Notes: generated by a model from the sequence alone, not told the origin. Numbered from the stretch's first letter, positions 1 to 9,759 are shown. The stretch: DNA of 64,000 nucleotides from an uncultured Clostridia bacterium (GCA_947627795.1 CANQXJ010000001.1:61322-125321); one strand, 5' to 3'. Program-made: numbers and translations.

Positions 1-710
1 CGTTTACGAGCTTTACAGCCGGATAGTTTTTGCCTATCTCGGTGTTGAGCTTGAACGTCACTCCCTCTTTTTCCATGAGCTTTACGCGTCTGTCAACCAC
101 CGATTTGTCGAGCTTCATATTCGGTATTCCGTACATCAGAAGTCCGCCCGCTCTGTCGGCGCGCTCGAATACGGTTACTTTATGTCCCATCTGATTTAAC
201 TGGTCGGCGCACGCGAGTCCCGAAGGACCGCTGCCGACTACGGCTACGCGCTTGTTGGTCGATTTTTCCGGTCTGCGCGGCTTTACCTTGCCCTCAGCGT
301 ACATTGTGTCGATTATATGGCACTCGATATTGCGTATCGTTACGGGCGGATCGTGCATACCGAGCGTACACGAGCCCTCGCAAAGCGCGGGGCATACGCG
401 TCCGGTAAACTCGGGGAAATTGTTCGTAAGCGACAATCTCCTGTACGCCTCGTCCATGTTGCCGCGGTAAACGAGATCGTTCCACTCCGGTATAAGGTTG
501 TTCAGAGGACAGCCCATCGACGTATTACCGATAAGCTTTCCCGTATGGCAGAACGGAATACCGCAGTCCATACACCGCGCTCCCTGCAAGCGCAGCTTTT
601 CCAAATCAAAGTGCGTGTGAAATTCCTTCCAGTCCTTCATTCTCTCCTTAGGAGGTCTGTCCTCGGGGAGACGACGGTCATATTCTAAAAATCCTGTTGG
701 TTTTCCCATT
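1..710 (-). CDS. gltD: Glutamate synthase small subunit, N-terminal part (cut by window edge)
   Basis: Small (beta) subunit of glutamate synthase. It passes electrons from NAD(P)H through FAD and Fe-S clusters to the large subunit, which makes glutamate from glutamine and 2-oxoglutarate. The visible part holds the N-terminal cysteine-rich Fe-S region (CMDCGIPFC, then CPLNN and [11 protein letters not shown]) and the start of the FAD-binding domain with the dinucleotide motif [15 protein letters not shown]. The ATG follows an AGGAGG at about 9 bases. It lies 15 bases after gltB, so both are surely co-transcribed from the gltB promoter. The C-terminal half lies beyond position 1. Confidence 0.95.
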
Positions 711-725
711 TTAACATACCTCCTG

Positions 726-3700
726 TTACGCTATTTCTACATTCTTGCCGGTTACGCTCTCAAATGCGATCAACATCGCTTCGTCGCGGTCGATGCCCTT
801 TTCAAGCTCCTCGTCCATGACGGTTACTACCTTTTCGTAATCGACAGGAATTACCTTTACGAAGCTCGCCGTCTCCGCATCGAAGTTATCAAGTATCGCC
901 TTCGCCGTGTCGCTGCCGGTGTATTTTACGTGGTTTTCGAGCATTTCCTTTAAAATCGCCGCGTCCTTTTCATCGAGCTGTTTGAGCGATACAAGCTCCT
1001 TGTTGCACTTCCTGTCAAGCTCGCCCGACTTGTTGTAGACATACGCCACGCCGCCGGACATACCCGCCGCGAAGTTTCTGCCCGTTTCGCCGATCACCAC
1101 GACGCGTCCGCCCGTCATGTACTCGCAGCCGTGGTCGCCTATGCCCTCGACAACGGCGGTCATGCCGGAGTTACGCACGCAGAAGCGTTCGCCCGCGAGT
1201 CCGCGTATGTACGCCTCGCCGCTTATCGCGCCGTAGAACGCAACGTTACCGATAATTACGTTCTCGCTCGGATCAAATTTAGCCTCCGTCGGAGGAACAA
1301 CGACGATCCTGCCGCCGGAAAGTCCCTTACCTATATAGTCGTTGCTGTCGCCCTCGAGCTTCATCGTAACGCCCGGAGCGAGGAACGCGCCGAAGCTCTG
1401 TCCCGCGCTGCCGACAAAATCAAGCGTGATACTGCCGTCCGCAAGTCCCGCCGCGCCGTTTGCTCTGGTTATCTCGGACGATAAGATCGTGCCTGTGACG
1501 CGGTCGGTGTTATGTATCGCGAGCTTCGTTTCTATCTTTTTGCCGTGCTTTATCGCAGGCTCGCAGATTTTCAAAAGCGTGTTCATATCGAGCGCCTTTT
1601 CGAGCTTGTGGTCCTGCGTTTCGTTATGGTAACGCTCGTAGTCGTTCGAGCAGATTTTCGGCTGATAGAGAAGCGACGATAAATCGACCTCCTTCGCCTT
1701 CCAGTTGTCCTCTATGTTCTTCTGGCTCAGCCTCTCAACGTGACCTATCATCTCATCGACCGTTCTAACGCCGATTTTCGCCATCCATTCTCTCAGATCC
1801 TGCGCGATAAACCTCATAAAGTTTTCGACGTATTCGGGCTTGCCGCAGAAGCGCTTTCTGAGCTTCGGGCTTTGCGTCGCAACGCCGACGGGGCACGTGT
1901 CGAGATTACATACTCTCATCATAACGCAGCCGACCGAAATCAGCGGACCTGTCGCGAAGCCGAATTCCTCCGCGCCGAGGAGCGCCGCGATAGCAACGTC
2001 GCGTCCCGTCAGGAGCTTACCGTCCGTTTCGACTACGACTCTGTTTCTTAGGTTGTTCATAAGAAGCGCCTGATGCGTTTCCGCGATACCAAGCTCCCAC
2101 GGAAGTCCCGCGTGGCGCACGCTCGTTCTCGGAGCCGCGCCCGTGCCGCCGTCGTAGCCCGATACGAGAATTACGTCCGCTCTGCCCTTCGCGACGCCCA
2201 CGGCTATCGTGCCTACTCCGGCTTCGGAAACCAGCTTTACGGAAATTCTCGCGTCGCGGTTCGCGTTTTTGAGGTCGTGTATAAGCTGCGCCAAATCCTC
2301 GATCGAATATATGTCATGGTGCGGCGGCGGTGAGATAAGGCTCACGCCCGGCGTTGAGTGTCTCGCCTTCGCTATCCACGGATACACCTTGCCGCCCGGC
2401 AGATGTCCGCCCTCGCCCGGCTTCGCGCCCTGCGCCATTTTTATCTGAATTTCCTTAGCGTTCTGCAAATAGTGGATATGCACGCCGAAACGTCCCGACG
2501 CGACCTGCTTTATCGCGCTCGAGCGGCTGTCGCCGTTTTCGTCGGGGATATAGCGTTCGGGACGCTCTCCGCCCTCGCCGCTGTTTGACTTACCGCCCAA
2601 ACGGTTCATCGCGATAGCGAGACATTCGTGCGCCTCCTGACTTATCGAGCCGTACGACATAGCGCCCGTTTTGAAGCGCTTTACTATGCTTTCAACGCTC
2701 TCCACCTTGTCTATCGCGATCGGCTTGTCAATGGTCTTGATATCAAGCATACTGCGGATAGTGCACTGGTGTTGCTGATGAGCGTTCATCTCAGCCGCGT
2801 ATTCCTTGTACAGCTTGTAATTTCCCGTACGGCAAGCCATTTGCAGCTTGTATATGCTTTCGGGGTTGAACATGTGGTATTCGCCCTTCGCGCGCCATTT
2901 CCAGTTGCCGCCCGTTTTCAGCGCCTTGCGTCCCGTTACCTTGTCGAACGCCTCCTTGTGGCGGAGCAGCACTTCCTTTTCGATATGCTCCAAGCCTATG
3001 CCGCCGATACGCGTTGTTGTGCCGGTGAAATACTTGTCGACTACGCTTTCCTTAATGCCGAGCGCCTCAAAGATCTGCGCGCCCTGATATGATTGGATCG
3101 TCGAAATACCCATCTTCGACATTACCTTTACTATGCCGTGCGTACACGCGCTGTTAAAGCGTTTGACCGCTTCGTCAAGAGTGAAATCAAGCAAGCCGTC
3201 GTTTATTAGATACTCTATCGACTCATACGCCATATACGGATTTACGCCGTTCGCTCCGTGACCGATAAGACACGCGAAGTGATGAACCTCGCGCGGCTCC
3301 GCCGTTTCGAGCACGATAGAAACCTTCATTCGCGTTCCCTTGCGGATAAGGTGATGATGCAGTCCCGACGATACGAGCAGCGCGGGGATAGGCGCTTTCG
3401 TTTCGTCAACGCCCTTATCGGAAAGGATTATGATGTTATATCCGTTTTCAATAGCGATATCGGCGGCTTCGAAAATCGTGTCCATCGCCATTTCCATATC
3501 GTTTTCCTGCTGCGTGTTAAATAGCGCGGGAATTGTTATCGCCTTGAAGCCCTCCAAGTTTATGTTGCGGAGCTTCATAAGTTCCTCGTTTGTGAGTATG
3601 GGGCTTAACGCTCTTACCTTGCGGCAGTTAAGCTCCGACGATGTAAGGAGGTTCTGCTCGCAGCCGAAAAGCGTGTACGTTGATGTTACGATCTGCTCTC

Positions 3701-5432
3701 TTATCGCGTCGATAGGCGGGTTTGTTACCTGCGCGAAAAGCTGTTTGAAATAGTTGTCAAGCATCTGCGGCTTTTCCGACAGCACCGCGAGCGGTATGTC
3801 CGTACCCATAGCGCCTATCGGATCGTCGCCCTTTTCGACAAGCTCCTTTATCGTCGAGTTTATATCCTCCCATGTGTAGCCGAACGCCTTTTGGCGCGTC
3901 AGCAGCGGAGTTTTATCCTCGGGATCGTTCTCGCGGTTTACGAACATATTCTCCAATACCATAGTGCTTCTCAGAAGTAAGTCCGCATTGATGTTGCCGA
4001 CCGCGCTTTCCTTCATGTGGCTTACGAGGTCATGCCACATATCGCCCTCTTTGCCCGTGTCGAGCGGCAAATCGTCAAGCTCGACGAGCGTTTTGTTTAC
4101 CCATTCGGTATACGGCTTATGCTGCGCCTCGTACGCTTTTATTTCCTCGTCTGAAATAATTTTGCCCTCCTGCGTGTCGATAAGCAGGATCTTTCCGGGG
4201 TGCAGACGTTCCTTCTTTATAATGCTCTCCGTCGGAACATCGGTCACGCCGACCTCCGACGCGAGAATGATCATGTCGTCCGATGTCACGTAATACCTCG
4301 CGGGGCGCAGACCGTTTCTGTCGAGTGTCGCGCCAACGTAGCGTCCGTCCGTGAACGCCACCGCGGCGGGACCGTCCCACGGCTCGGTTATGCAGGAGTG
4401 GTATTCGTAGAACTTTTTAAGCGCCGGATCCATTTCGTTATTGTTTTCCCACGGCTCGGGAATCGTCATCATTATGGCTCTGGGGAGCGAGAATCCCGAC
4501 AGATGCAGGAATTGCAGGTAGTTATCGAGCATAGCCGAGTCCGAGCCGTCCTCGTTTATTACGGGCAGGATCTTATCCATGTCGTTCTCAAATTCGGGAG
4601 TCGCGAACATTCTCTCGCGCGCCTTTACCCAGTTGACGTTGCCTCGGATCGTGTTGATCTCGCCGTTGTGGATGAGATAGCGGTTCGGATGCGCTCTTTC
4701 CCAGCTCGGGAACGTGTTCGTCGAGAAACGCGAGTGAACGAGCGCGATCGCCGTTTTCATGTCAACGTCCTTTAAATCGAGGTAAAACTCATTCACCTGG
4801 TCGGGCGTAAGCATTCCCTTATACACGAGCGTGCGCGCCGAAAGCGACGCGAAATAGAAATAGTTATCCACGCCCTTTTTGCGTATTTCCTTTTCCGCGA
4901 TTTTGCCGATTATATAAAGCCGTCTTTCAAAGTCGTCCGCGCTCATTTCCGAGCCCTTGCCGATAAAGATCTGCGCTATATACGGCATGGCTTCGAGCGC
5001 GCCCTTGCCGATACATACGTCGTAAACAGGCACGGTGCGGATACCGAGCACCTTCTGTCCCTCGCTCTCGATTATCGCCTTGAGCTTTTCAAGACCTTCC
5101 TCTCTCGTGTCCTCGTCGGGCGACAAAAACAGCATACCCACGCCGTAATCGCCTTTTTTCGGGAGCTTTATACCCTCGTTTCGGCAGACCTTTTTCATAA
5201 ACTCGTGCGGCATCTGAATAAGTATGCCCGCGCCGTCGCCCGTTTCGGGATCGGAGCCTACGCCGCCTCGGTGAGCGAGATTTTTAAGAATTTGTATCGC
5301 CTGGTCGATTATCTTATGCGAGGTTTTGCCCTTGATATTGGTTATAAAACCGATACCGCAAGCGTCATGCTCAAACTTAGGATCGTAAAGCCCCTGCTTT
5401 ACGGGCAATCCGTTATATTCCATATTGTTCAC
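726..5432 (-). CDS. gltB: Glutamate synthase large subunit
   Basis: Large (alpha) subunit of glutamate synthase, 1568 residues, about normal length. The N-terminal class II amidotransferase domain has the presumed catalytic Cys25 after a short propeptide (HDACGIGFI). It releases ammonia from glutamine and channels it to the FMN-dependent synthase domain, whose 3Fe-4S cluster is marked by C-x5-C-x4-C in [17 protein letters not shown]. The C-terminal beta-helix (GXGXG) domain is present. It is the first gene of gltB-gltD and is preceded by a leader with its own promoter, an ANTAR-type hairpin and a terminator (see those entries). Expression is therefore probably controlled by antitermination. 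Both gene identity and completeness are clear. Confidence 0.97.
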   Translation of the reverse strand: MNNMEYNGLPVKQGLYDPKFEHDACGIGFITNIKGKTSHKIIDQAIQILKNLAHRGGVGSDPETGDGAGILIQMPHEFMKKVCRNEGIKLPKKGDYGVGMLFLSPDEDTREEGLEKLKAIIESEGQKVLGIRTVPVYDVCIGKGALEAMPYIAQIFIGKGSEMSADDFERRLYIIGKIAEKEIRKKGVDNYFYFASLSARTLVYKGMLTPDQVNEFYLDLKDVDMKTAIALVHSRFSTNTFPSWERAHPNRYLIHNGEINTIRGNVNWVKARERMFATPEFENDMDKILPVINEDGSDSAMLDNYLQFLHLSGFSLPRAIMMTIPEPWENNNEMDPALKKFYEYHSCITEPWDGPAAVAFTDGRYVGATLDRNGLRPARYYVTSDDMIILASEVGVTDVPTESIIKKERLHPGKILLIDTQEGKIISDEEIKAYEAQHKPYTEWVNKTLVELDDLPLDTGKEGDMWHDLVSHMKESAVGNINADLLLRSTMVLENMFVNRENDPEDKTPLLTRQKAFGYTWEDINSTIKELVEKGDDPIGAMGTDIPLAVLSEKPQMLDNYFKQLFAQVTNPPIDAIREQIVTSTYTLFGCEQNLLTSSELNCRKVRALSPILTNEELMKLRNINLEGFKAITIPALFNTQQENDMEMAMDTIFEAADIAIENGYNIIILSDKGVDETKAPIPALLVSSGLHHHLIRKGTRMKVSIVLETAEPREVHHFACLIGHGANGVNPYMAYESIEYLINDGLLDFTLDEAVKRFNSACTHGIVKVMSKMGISTIQSYQGAQIFEALGIKESVVDKYFTGTTTRIGGIGLEHIEKEVLLRHKEAFDKVTGRKALKTGGNWKWRAKGEYHMFNPESIYKLQMACRTGNYKLYKEYAAEMNAHQQHQCTIRSMLDIKTIDKPIAIDKVESVESIVKRFKTGAMSYGSISQEAHECLAIAMNRLGGKSNSGEGGERPERYIPDENGDSRSSAIKQVASGRFGVHIHYLQNAKEIQIKMAQGAKPGEGGHLPGGKVYPWIAKARHSTPGVSLISPPPHHDIYSIEDLAQLIHDLKNANRDARISVKLVSEAGVGTIAVGVAKGRADVILVSGYDGGTGAAPRTSVRHAGLPWELGIAETHQALLMNNLRNRVVVETDGKLLTGRDVAIAALLGAEEFGFATGPLISVGCVMMRVCNLDTCPVGVATQSPKLRKRFCGKPEYVENFMRFIAQDLREWMAKIGVRTVDEMIGHVERLSQKNIEDNWKAKEVDLSSLLYQPKICSNDYERYHNETQDHKLEKALDMNTLLKICEPAIKHGKKIETKLAIHNTDRVTGTILSSEITRANGAAGLADGSITLDFVGSAGQSFGAFLAPGVTMKLEGDSNDYIGKGLSGGRIVVVPPTEAKFDPSENVIIGNVAFYGAISGEAYIRGLAGERFCVRNSGMTAVVEGIGDHGCEYMTGGRVVVIGETGRNFAAGMSGGVAYVYNKSGELDRKCNKELVSLKQLDEKDAAILKEMLENHVKYTGSDTAKAILDNFDAETASFVKVIPVDYEKVVTVMDEELEKGIDRDEAMLIAFESVTGKNVEIA

Positions 5433-5446
5433 TCCTCCAAATACGC

Positions 5447-5589
5447 AAAAAGCGCTCCAATCGGAATTATGTTACATTAAATTTCCCATTCGTAGGGGCG
5501 GTCATCGGCCGCCCGCCGCGATTATGTTGGGAACAGGCGGCCAATGACCGCCCCTACATTTTTAAATGTAACATTTCCAACCGAAACGC
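5447..5589 (-). terminator. Intrinsic terminator in the gltB leader, stem split by a palindromic element
   Basis: On the minus strand the 5' arm (5575-5589) and 3' arm (5452-5466) pair over 15 positions with no mismatch if G-U pairs are allowed (five of them). The 3' arm is followed at once by five T (5447-5451). Between the arms lie about 108 bases that are themselves a long inverted repeat, so the whole can fold as one long hairpin. The terminator stands before the gltB start and shares its 5' arm with the ANTAR-type hairpin at 5582-5599, so the two folds exclude each other. Confidence 0.65.
5471..5574. repeat. Palindromic GC-rich intergenic repeat (MITE/REP-like)
   Basis: Core arms 5492-5513 and 5536-5557 are 22 bases each and match at 21 of 22 positions (outer ends GTAGGGGCGG and CCGCCCCTAC). 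They are extended outward by a second inverted pair containing GTTACATT and AATGTAAC. No ORF lies inside. Elements beginning GTAGGGGCGG are, to my knowledge, common multi-copy intergenic palindromes in gut Clostridia. That assignment is from memory, not from a search. Confidence 0.8.
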
Positions 5590-5599
5590 CTTTGCTTCG
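5582..5599 (-). promoter_or_regulatory. Putative ANTAR-binding hairpin in gltB leader
   Basis: Minus strand CGAAGC-AAAGGC-GTTTCG: a six-pair stem (one G-U pair) closing a hexaloop with A at position 1 and G at position 4, the signature of RNA hairpins bound by ANTAR antiterminators. It starts about 8 bases after the predicted transcription start. Its 3' strand is the 5' arm of the gltB terminator, as expected for an antiterminator. Only one such hairpin is visible, whereas described ANTAR targets usually have two. Confidence 0.6.
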
Positions 5600-5613
5600 T
5601 TATGCTTATAAAT

Positions 5614-5642
5614 ATTTTATCACACTAACATTCTTATGTCTA
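5614..5642 (-). promoter_or_regulatory. Sigma-A promoter of gltB-gltD
   Basis: -35 TAGACA (5637-5642), 17-base spacer, -10 TAAAAT (5614-5619), read on the minus strand, just after the dapL stop codon. The predicted start of transcription (about 5607) leaves a leader of about 175 bases. Confidence 0.6.
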
Positions 5643-5652
5643 CTGAGATATT

Positions 5653-6864
5653 TTACAAAATTGCCTTGATTTTTTCCATAGCTTTTATGGTATTTTCCAA
5701 TGTGTTGAACGCGGTAAGCCTTATGTAGCCCTCGCCGCTCGGCCCGAAGCCCGCGCCGGGAGTTGTCACCACGCCCGCCTCCTTCAGCAGTTTATCGAAG
5801 AAATCCCATGACTTCATGCCGTCGGGAGTTTTTGCCCAGATATACGGAGCGTTCACGCCGCCGTAAACCTCCAAGCCCGCCTCGGTCAGCGCTTCGCGGA
5901 TGATAGACGCGTTTTTGAGGTAATAGTCAATATTTTCTCTTATCTCTTTATGTCCCTCGTCGGTGTAAACAGCCTCGGCGGCGCGCTGGATAACGTACGG
6001 AACGCCGTTGAACTTTGTGCATTGACGTCTGTTCCATAAGCCGTTTAATTCCGTACCGTCAATCTTCAGCTCGTGCGGAACTACGGTATACGCGCATCTC
6101 GTACCCGTAAAGCCCGCCGTTTTTGAAAAGCTGCGAAACTCGATCGCGACTTCCTTCGCGCCCTCTATCTCGTATATGCTGTGCGGCACGTCGGGATCCG
6201 ATATAAACGCCTCATACGCGCTGTCGTAAAGGATCACGGCGTTGTTCTTCTTCGCGTACTCGATCCACGGCTTTAACTGCTCTCTCGTCGCGGCAACGCC
6301 CGTGGGGTTGTTCGGGAAGCAGAGATAGATCATATCCGCCTTTTCGTCGGGGATCTGCGGCATGAATCCGTTTTCCGCGAGACACGGCATATACACGAGA
6401 TTATCCCAGTGGTCGGCTATATACTTTCCCGCGCGTCCCGCCATAGCGTTCGTGTCAACGTAAACAGGATAAACTGGATCGCATACCGCAACCTTGTTGT
6501 CCTTCGAGAAAATATCGCCGATATTGCCGCAGTCTGACTTAGCTCCGTCCGAAACGAATACCTCGTCGGGAGCGATATCTATGCCGCGCGCCTTGTAGTC
6601 GTGCTCGACTATTGCGTTTCTTAAGAAATCATAGCCCTGCTCGGGGCCGTAGCCGCGGAAGCCCTCGCTTGTTCCCATTTCGTCGGTAGCCTTGTGCATA
6701 GCCTCGATAACAGCAGGAACAAGCGGACGCGTAACGTCGCCTATGCCCATTTTGATAACCTCTTTATCGGGGTTCGCCTCCGTGTATTCGGCTACCTTTT
6801 TCGCGATCGTCGAGAAAAGGTAGCTGCCCGGGAGCTTTAAGAAATTGTCGTTGATTTTTGCCAT
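5653..6864 (-). CDS. dapL: LL-diaminopimelate aminotransferase
   Basis: PLP enzyme that converts tetrahydrodipicolinate plus glutamate to LL-diaminopimelate and 2-oxoglutarate in one step, bypassing the succinylase or acetylase routes to lysine and peptidoglycan. The PLP lysine lies in [12 protein letters not shown], and the family motifs [15 protein letters not shown] and [16 protein letters not shown] are intact. About 403 residues, normal length. I chose the ATG at 6864 ([10 protein letters not shown]) rather than the in-frame ATG at 6882 because an AAAGGA lies about 9 bases before it. It follows dapF by 42 bases and uses glutamate as amino donor, which fits its place in a glutamate-synthesis cluster. 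Confidence 0.95.
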   Translation of the reverse strand: MAKINDNFLKLPGSYLFSTIAKKVAEYTEANPDKEVIKMGIGDVTRPLVPAVIEAMHKATDEMGTSEGFRGYGPEQGYDFLRNAIVEHDYKARGIDIAPDEVFVSDGAKSDCGNIGDIFSKDNKVAVCDPVYPVYVDTNAMAGRAGKYIADHWDNLVYMPCLAENGFMPQIPDEKADMIYLCFPNNPTGVAATREQLKPWIEYAKKNNAVILYDSAYEAFISDPDVPHSIYEIEGAKEVAIEFRSFSKTAGFTGTRCAYTVVPHELKIDGTELNGLWNRRQCTKFNGVPYVIQRAAEAVYTDEGHKEIRENIDYYLKNASIIREALTEAGLEVYGGVNAPYIWAKTPDGMKSWDFFDKLLKEAGVVTTPGAGFGPSGEGYIRLTAFNTLENTIKAMEKIKAIL

Positions 6865-6906
6865 TTTTATTTTTCCTTTCATATGTTAATTTGAAATTTT
6901 TTTACA

Positions 6907-7752
6907 TTATAATTCTATTTCTCCGTCGAAAACGAAGCGCGCGGGGCCTGTCATGTAGATGTTGTTTTCCGCTTTATCCCAGCGGATATGGAGCGTGCCG
7001 CCGAGAAGGACGAGATCCGCTTCGTCGCCGACCAAATCGGATAAATTCGCCGCGACCATTGTCGCGCAAGCGCCCGTGCCGCAAGCCAGCGTCTCCCCCG
7101 CTCCGCGCTCCCATACGCGCATTTTAATCGTGTTTCTGTCAACGATCTGAGCAAATTCGGTATTTATGCGCTTCGGAAACAGCTTGTGATTTTCAAATTT
7201 CGGACCGAGCTTTTCTATTTCCAAGCCGTCCACATCGTCGATATAGGTAACCGCGTGCGGATTGCCCATCGAAACGCCCGTCACAAGATATTCCTTTCCG
7301 TCAACCTCGACAGGCTGTTGGATAAATCTGTCCAAATCGGAATCTATCGGAATGTTTTTCGGCACAAGCTCGGGACTTCCCATATTGACGCAAACTGTGT
7401 CGACCATGCCGTTCTCGTCGAGATTAAGCTTTAAAATCTTAATTCCCGCTAGCGTTTCAAGCGTGATCTCGGTTTTGTCCGTAAGCCCCTTGTCATGGAC
7501 GTACTTACCGACACAGCGCGTAGCGTTTCCGCACATTTCCGCCTGAGTGCCGTCGCTGTTGTACATATCCATACGGAAATCCGCTTTATCCGACGGGCAA
7601 ATCAAAACAAGTCCGTCCGAGCCTATTCCGAAATGTCTGTCGCTCACAGCCTTCGCGGTGGTGTTTATGTCGTTCACGGTTTCCTCGAAGCAGTTTACAT
7701 AAATATAATCGTTCCCCGCTCCGTGCATTTTTGTGAATTTGAATTTGTTCAT
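6907..7752 (-). CDS. dapF: Diaminopimelate epimerase
   Basis: Cofactor-independent racemase that converts LL- to meso-diaminopimelate, the precursor of lysine and of the peptidoglycan cross-link. The two catalytic thiols are visible: Cys74 in EMCGNATRC and Cys224 in LACGTGACATM. The N-terminal substrate motif MHGAGNDYIYV is also present. 281 residues, full length. It lies 10 bases after the ANTAR regulator gene and before dapL, so dapF-dapL form a functional pair making meso-diaminopimelate from tetrahydrodipicolinate. Co-transcription with glnA is likely because of the short gaps. Confidence 0.96.
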   Translation of the reverse strand: MNKFKFTKMHGAGNDYIYVNCFEETVNDINTTAKAVSDRHFGIGSDGLVLICPSDKADFRMDMYNSDGTQAEMCGNATRCVGKYVHDKGLTDKTEITLETLAGIKILKLNLDENGMVDTVCVNMGSPELVPKNIPIDSDLDRFIQQPVEVDGKEYLVTGVSMGNPHAVTYIDDVDGLEIEKLGPKFENHKLFPKRINTEFAQIVDRNTIKMRVWERGAGETLACGTGACATMVAANLSDLVGDEADLVLLGGTLHIRWDKAENNIYMTGPARFVFDGEIEL

Positions 7753-7762
7753 ATGTTACACC

Positions 7763-8290
7763 TCATATATCTAAAATCTGTTTTGCCGTATCCACGAAAC
7801 GCGCGCCGGTGTCCATGCTTCGTTTTTGAATAAACCGGTGCGCCGATTCCTCCGTCATATTATGCTTTTCTATCAGATACAGCTTTGCCTTTTCTATAAT
7901 ACTTTCCTCCTCCGGCGTGCGCGTTGTGCGGCGTTTGCGGCGCGGCATATCGCCTATTAGCACCTTGATCGCCGAGATAAGCTCCTGACGGCTTATCGGC
8001 AGCGTCGCGGTAAAGATGTCGCGGCTTGCGATAAGCTCTAAGCGCTGCGCCTTTACGAGCGCGAGCAGACGCTGGTTGGGAGCCAAATCGCCGTAAACGT
8101 CATCCACTACCGCGTCGGGCAGCTTGTAGCCCATAATCACAAGCGCTTCGCCAAGTCCCGAAACTCCGCGCATAAGCTCGGCGCGCGAGTGGCAGATCAT
8201 CGCCACGCTGTGACCGCTTCCGTCGAGCATACGCTTTATCTTCCGCGCCGTTTCGTCTTTGGAAAAAGCCAATACAACTCTCAAACCCAT
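7763..8290 (-). CDS. ANTAR-domain transcription antiterminator with degenerate receiver (NitR-like)
   Basis: 175 residues: an N-terminal receiver-like domain (about 1-118), a basic linker (PRRKRRTTR), and a C-terminal ANTAR RNA-binding domain (about 125-173, AKLYLIEKHNMTEESAHRFI). ANTAR proteins bind paired hexaloop hairpins in nascent RNA and block terminators. The receiver lacks the usual phospho-acceptor: the strand reads ALVIMGYKLPD with Gly54 where Asp is expected, and the usual Lys-Pro is Leu-Pro. Phosphorylation control is therefore unlikely. It sits 26 bases after glnA. From memory, an ANTAR gene called nitR sits next to glnA in Clostridium acetobutylicum and relatives. Likely targets are the glnA and gltB leaders in this window. 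Confidence 0.85.
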   Translation of the reverse strand: MGLRVVLAFSKDETARKIKRMLDGSGHSVAMICHSRAELMRGVSGLGEALVIMGYKLPDAVVDDVYGDLAPNQRLLALVKAQRLELIASRDIFTATLPISRQELISAIKVLIGDMPRRKRRTTRTPEEESIIEKAKLYLIEKHNMTEESAHRFIQKRSMDTGARFVDTAKQILDI

Positions 8291-8316
8291 AAACCTCCCT
8301 TAATCAGTGCGCAGAA

Positions 8317-9654
8317 TCAATATTGTATCAAATATTTCTCTATCTCCCACTGATTAATGGTTTTGCGGTATTCGTCGTATTCCTCCGCTTTCGCGTTCAG
8401 ATAGCTCTTCGCGAAGCTCTTTCCCAAAAGCTCCGTGAAAAATTCCGACTTCGACGCGATCCTTATCGCCTCGTTAAGGCTTATCGGCAGCTTCTTGATC
8501 CCCAAAGCGTCGCGTTCGCGGTCGGTCAGATTATATATATTCATTTCAATGCTCGGCGGCAGCTCGAGACCTTCCTTTATTCCGATAAGTCCCGCTTTAA
8601 GGCAAGCCGCGAGCGCGAGATACGGATTCGCGGTAGCGTCCGGCGAGCGAAGCTCGAAACGCGCCTGTTCCTCTTTTTTCGCCGACGGAACGCGCACGAG
8701 CAGACTTCTGTTGTTCTCCGACCAAGAAATATAGCACGGCGCGTCGTAGCCCGGCGTGAAACGCTTATATGAGTTTACAATAGGATTGGTAAGGCACGCC
8801 ATATCGGGAGTGTATTTCAATACTCCCGCCATAAATTTATACGCCGTATCGGACAGCTTTTTGTTTTCGGCTGAGCCTGACTCGTTAAAGAACACATTTT
8901 TGCCGTCCTTCCAAAGCGACATTGCTATGTGCATACCGCTTCCCTGCTCGCCCTGAATGGGCTTGGGCATAAACGTGGCGTGGAGTCCGCTGCGCTTCGC
9001 GATCGTTTTTACGACTGTGCGGAACGTCACTATTCTGTCCGCCGTGGTAAGCGCGTCGGCGTATCTGAACACTACCTCGTGCTGTCCTCTTGCGGCTTCG
9101 TGGTGCGACGCTTCGATCTGATAGCCCATATCCTCGAGCGTCAGACAAATCTCTCTGCGGCAGTTTTCGCCGTTATCTATCGGAGCAAGGTCAAAATATC
9201 CCGCGTCGTCGTTCGTTTCGAGCGTGGGGTTGCCGCTGTCGTCGGTGTTGAACAGGAAAAACTCACATTCAGGACCTACCTTCATAGTATAGCCCATTTC
9301 GGCGGCTTCGTCCATCACCTTCTTCAAAACCATTCTCGGATCGTATTCGAGCGGCTTTCCGTCCGGCGTGTACACGTCGCAGATAAGACGCGCCACCTTG
9401 CCGTCGTGCGGACGCCACGGGAAAATCGTAAATGTGTTAAGGTCGGGGTGCAGATACAAATCGCTGCTCTCAGCCCCCGCGAAGCCCATGACCGCGGTGC
9501 CGTCGAACATACACTCGTTGTTCATCGCCGCTTCGAGCCTTGATGTGGTGATCGCCATATTCCTGAGATGTCCCACCATATCGGTGAACTGCAGACGTAT
9601 AAAGCGAACGTCCTCCTCCTCGACCATTCTCAGTATGTCCTGTTTGGTTAGCAT
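8317..9654 (-). CDS. glnA: Glutamine synthetase type I
   Basis: Joins ammonia to glutamate using ATP. About 445 residues, the length of the GSI-alpha forms of Firmicutes. Family motifs: MFDGTAVMGFAGAESSDLYL, VGPECEFFLF (metal ligand Glu), GQHEVVFRY, GSGMHIAMSL, NSYKRFTPGYDAP (ATP site), NNRSLLVRVP and FELRSPDATANPYLA. I chose the ATG at 9654 (MLTKQDIL) because GGAGGA precedes it by 6 bases; the in-frame ATG at 9660 is too close to the ribosome site. It is the first gene of a likely glnA-ANTAR-dapF-dapL operon, with a promoter and an antitermination-type leader upstream. Confidence 0.97.
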   Translation of the reverse strand: MLTKQDILRMVEEEDVRFIRLQFTDMVGHLRNMAITTSRLEAAMNNECMFDGTAVMGFAGAESSDLYLHPDLNTFTIFPWRPHDGKVARLICDVYTPDGKPLEYDPRMVLKKVMDEAAEMGYTMKVGPECEFFLFNTDDSGNPTLETNDDAGYFDLAPIDNGENCRREICLTLEDMGYQIEASHHEAARGQHEVVFRYADALTTADRIVTFRTVVKTIAKRSGLHATFMPKPIQGEQGSGMHIAMSLWKDGKNVFFNESGSAENKKLSDTAYKFMAGVLKYTPDMACLTNPIVNSYKRFTPGYDAPCYISWSENNRSLLVRVPSAKKEEQARFELRSPDATANPYLALAACLKAGLIGIKEGLELPPSIEMNIYNLTDRERDALGIKKLPISLNEAIRIASKSEFFTELLGKSFAKSYLNAKAEEYDEYRKTINQWEIEKYLIQY

Positions 9655-9680
9655 GACCATTCCTCCATATATACATATTT

Positions 9681-9712
9681 AAAAAGGCATTCGTCGCCTA
9701 CGGACGAACACC
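9681..9712 (-). terminator. Intrinsic terminator in the glnA leader
   Basis: Minus strand stem GGTGTTCGTC (9703-9712) with GACGAATGCC (9686-9695), ten pairs including G-U, loop of seven, followed directly by TTTTT (9681-9685). It lies between the promoter and the glnA start, so it must be overcome for glnA expression. Its 5' arm overlaps the hexaloop hairpin at 9706-9719. Confidence 0.75.
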
Positions 9713-9719
9713 CTTGTTC
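9706..9719 (-). promoter_or_regulatory. Putative ANTAR-binding hairpin in glnA leader
   Basis: Minus strand GAAC-AAGGGT-GTTC: a short four-pair stem with a hexaloop having A1 and G4. Its 3' strand is part of the terminator 5' arm, so this hairpin and the terminator cannot form together. It starts about 3 bases after the predicted transcript start. The stem is short and a five-pair tetraloop alternative exists. Confidence 0.55.
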
Positions 9720-9728
9720 TTATTTAAT

Positions 9729-9757
9729 ATAATATCATGTCATGAAAAGTTTGTCAA
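9729..9757 (-). promoter_or_regulatory. Sigma-A promoter of glnA
   Basis: Consensus -35 TTGACA (9752-9757), 17-base spacer, -10 TATTAT (9729-9734) on the minus strand, directly after the miaA stop codon. Confidence 0.8.
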
Positions 9758-9759
9758 GG

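Noticed and set aside
5600..5652. Second ANTAR hairpin (P1) before gltB
   Set aside because: No stem with a hexaloop was found between the dapL stop and the promoter.
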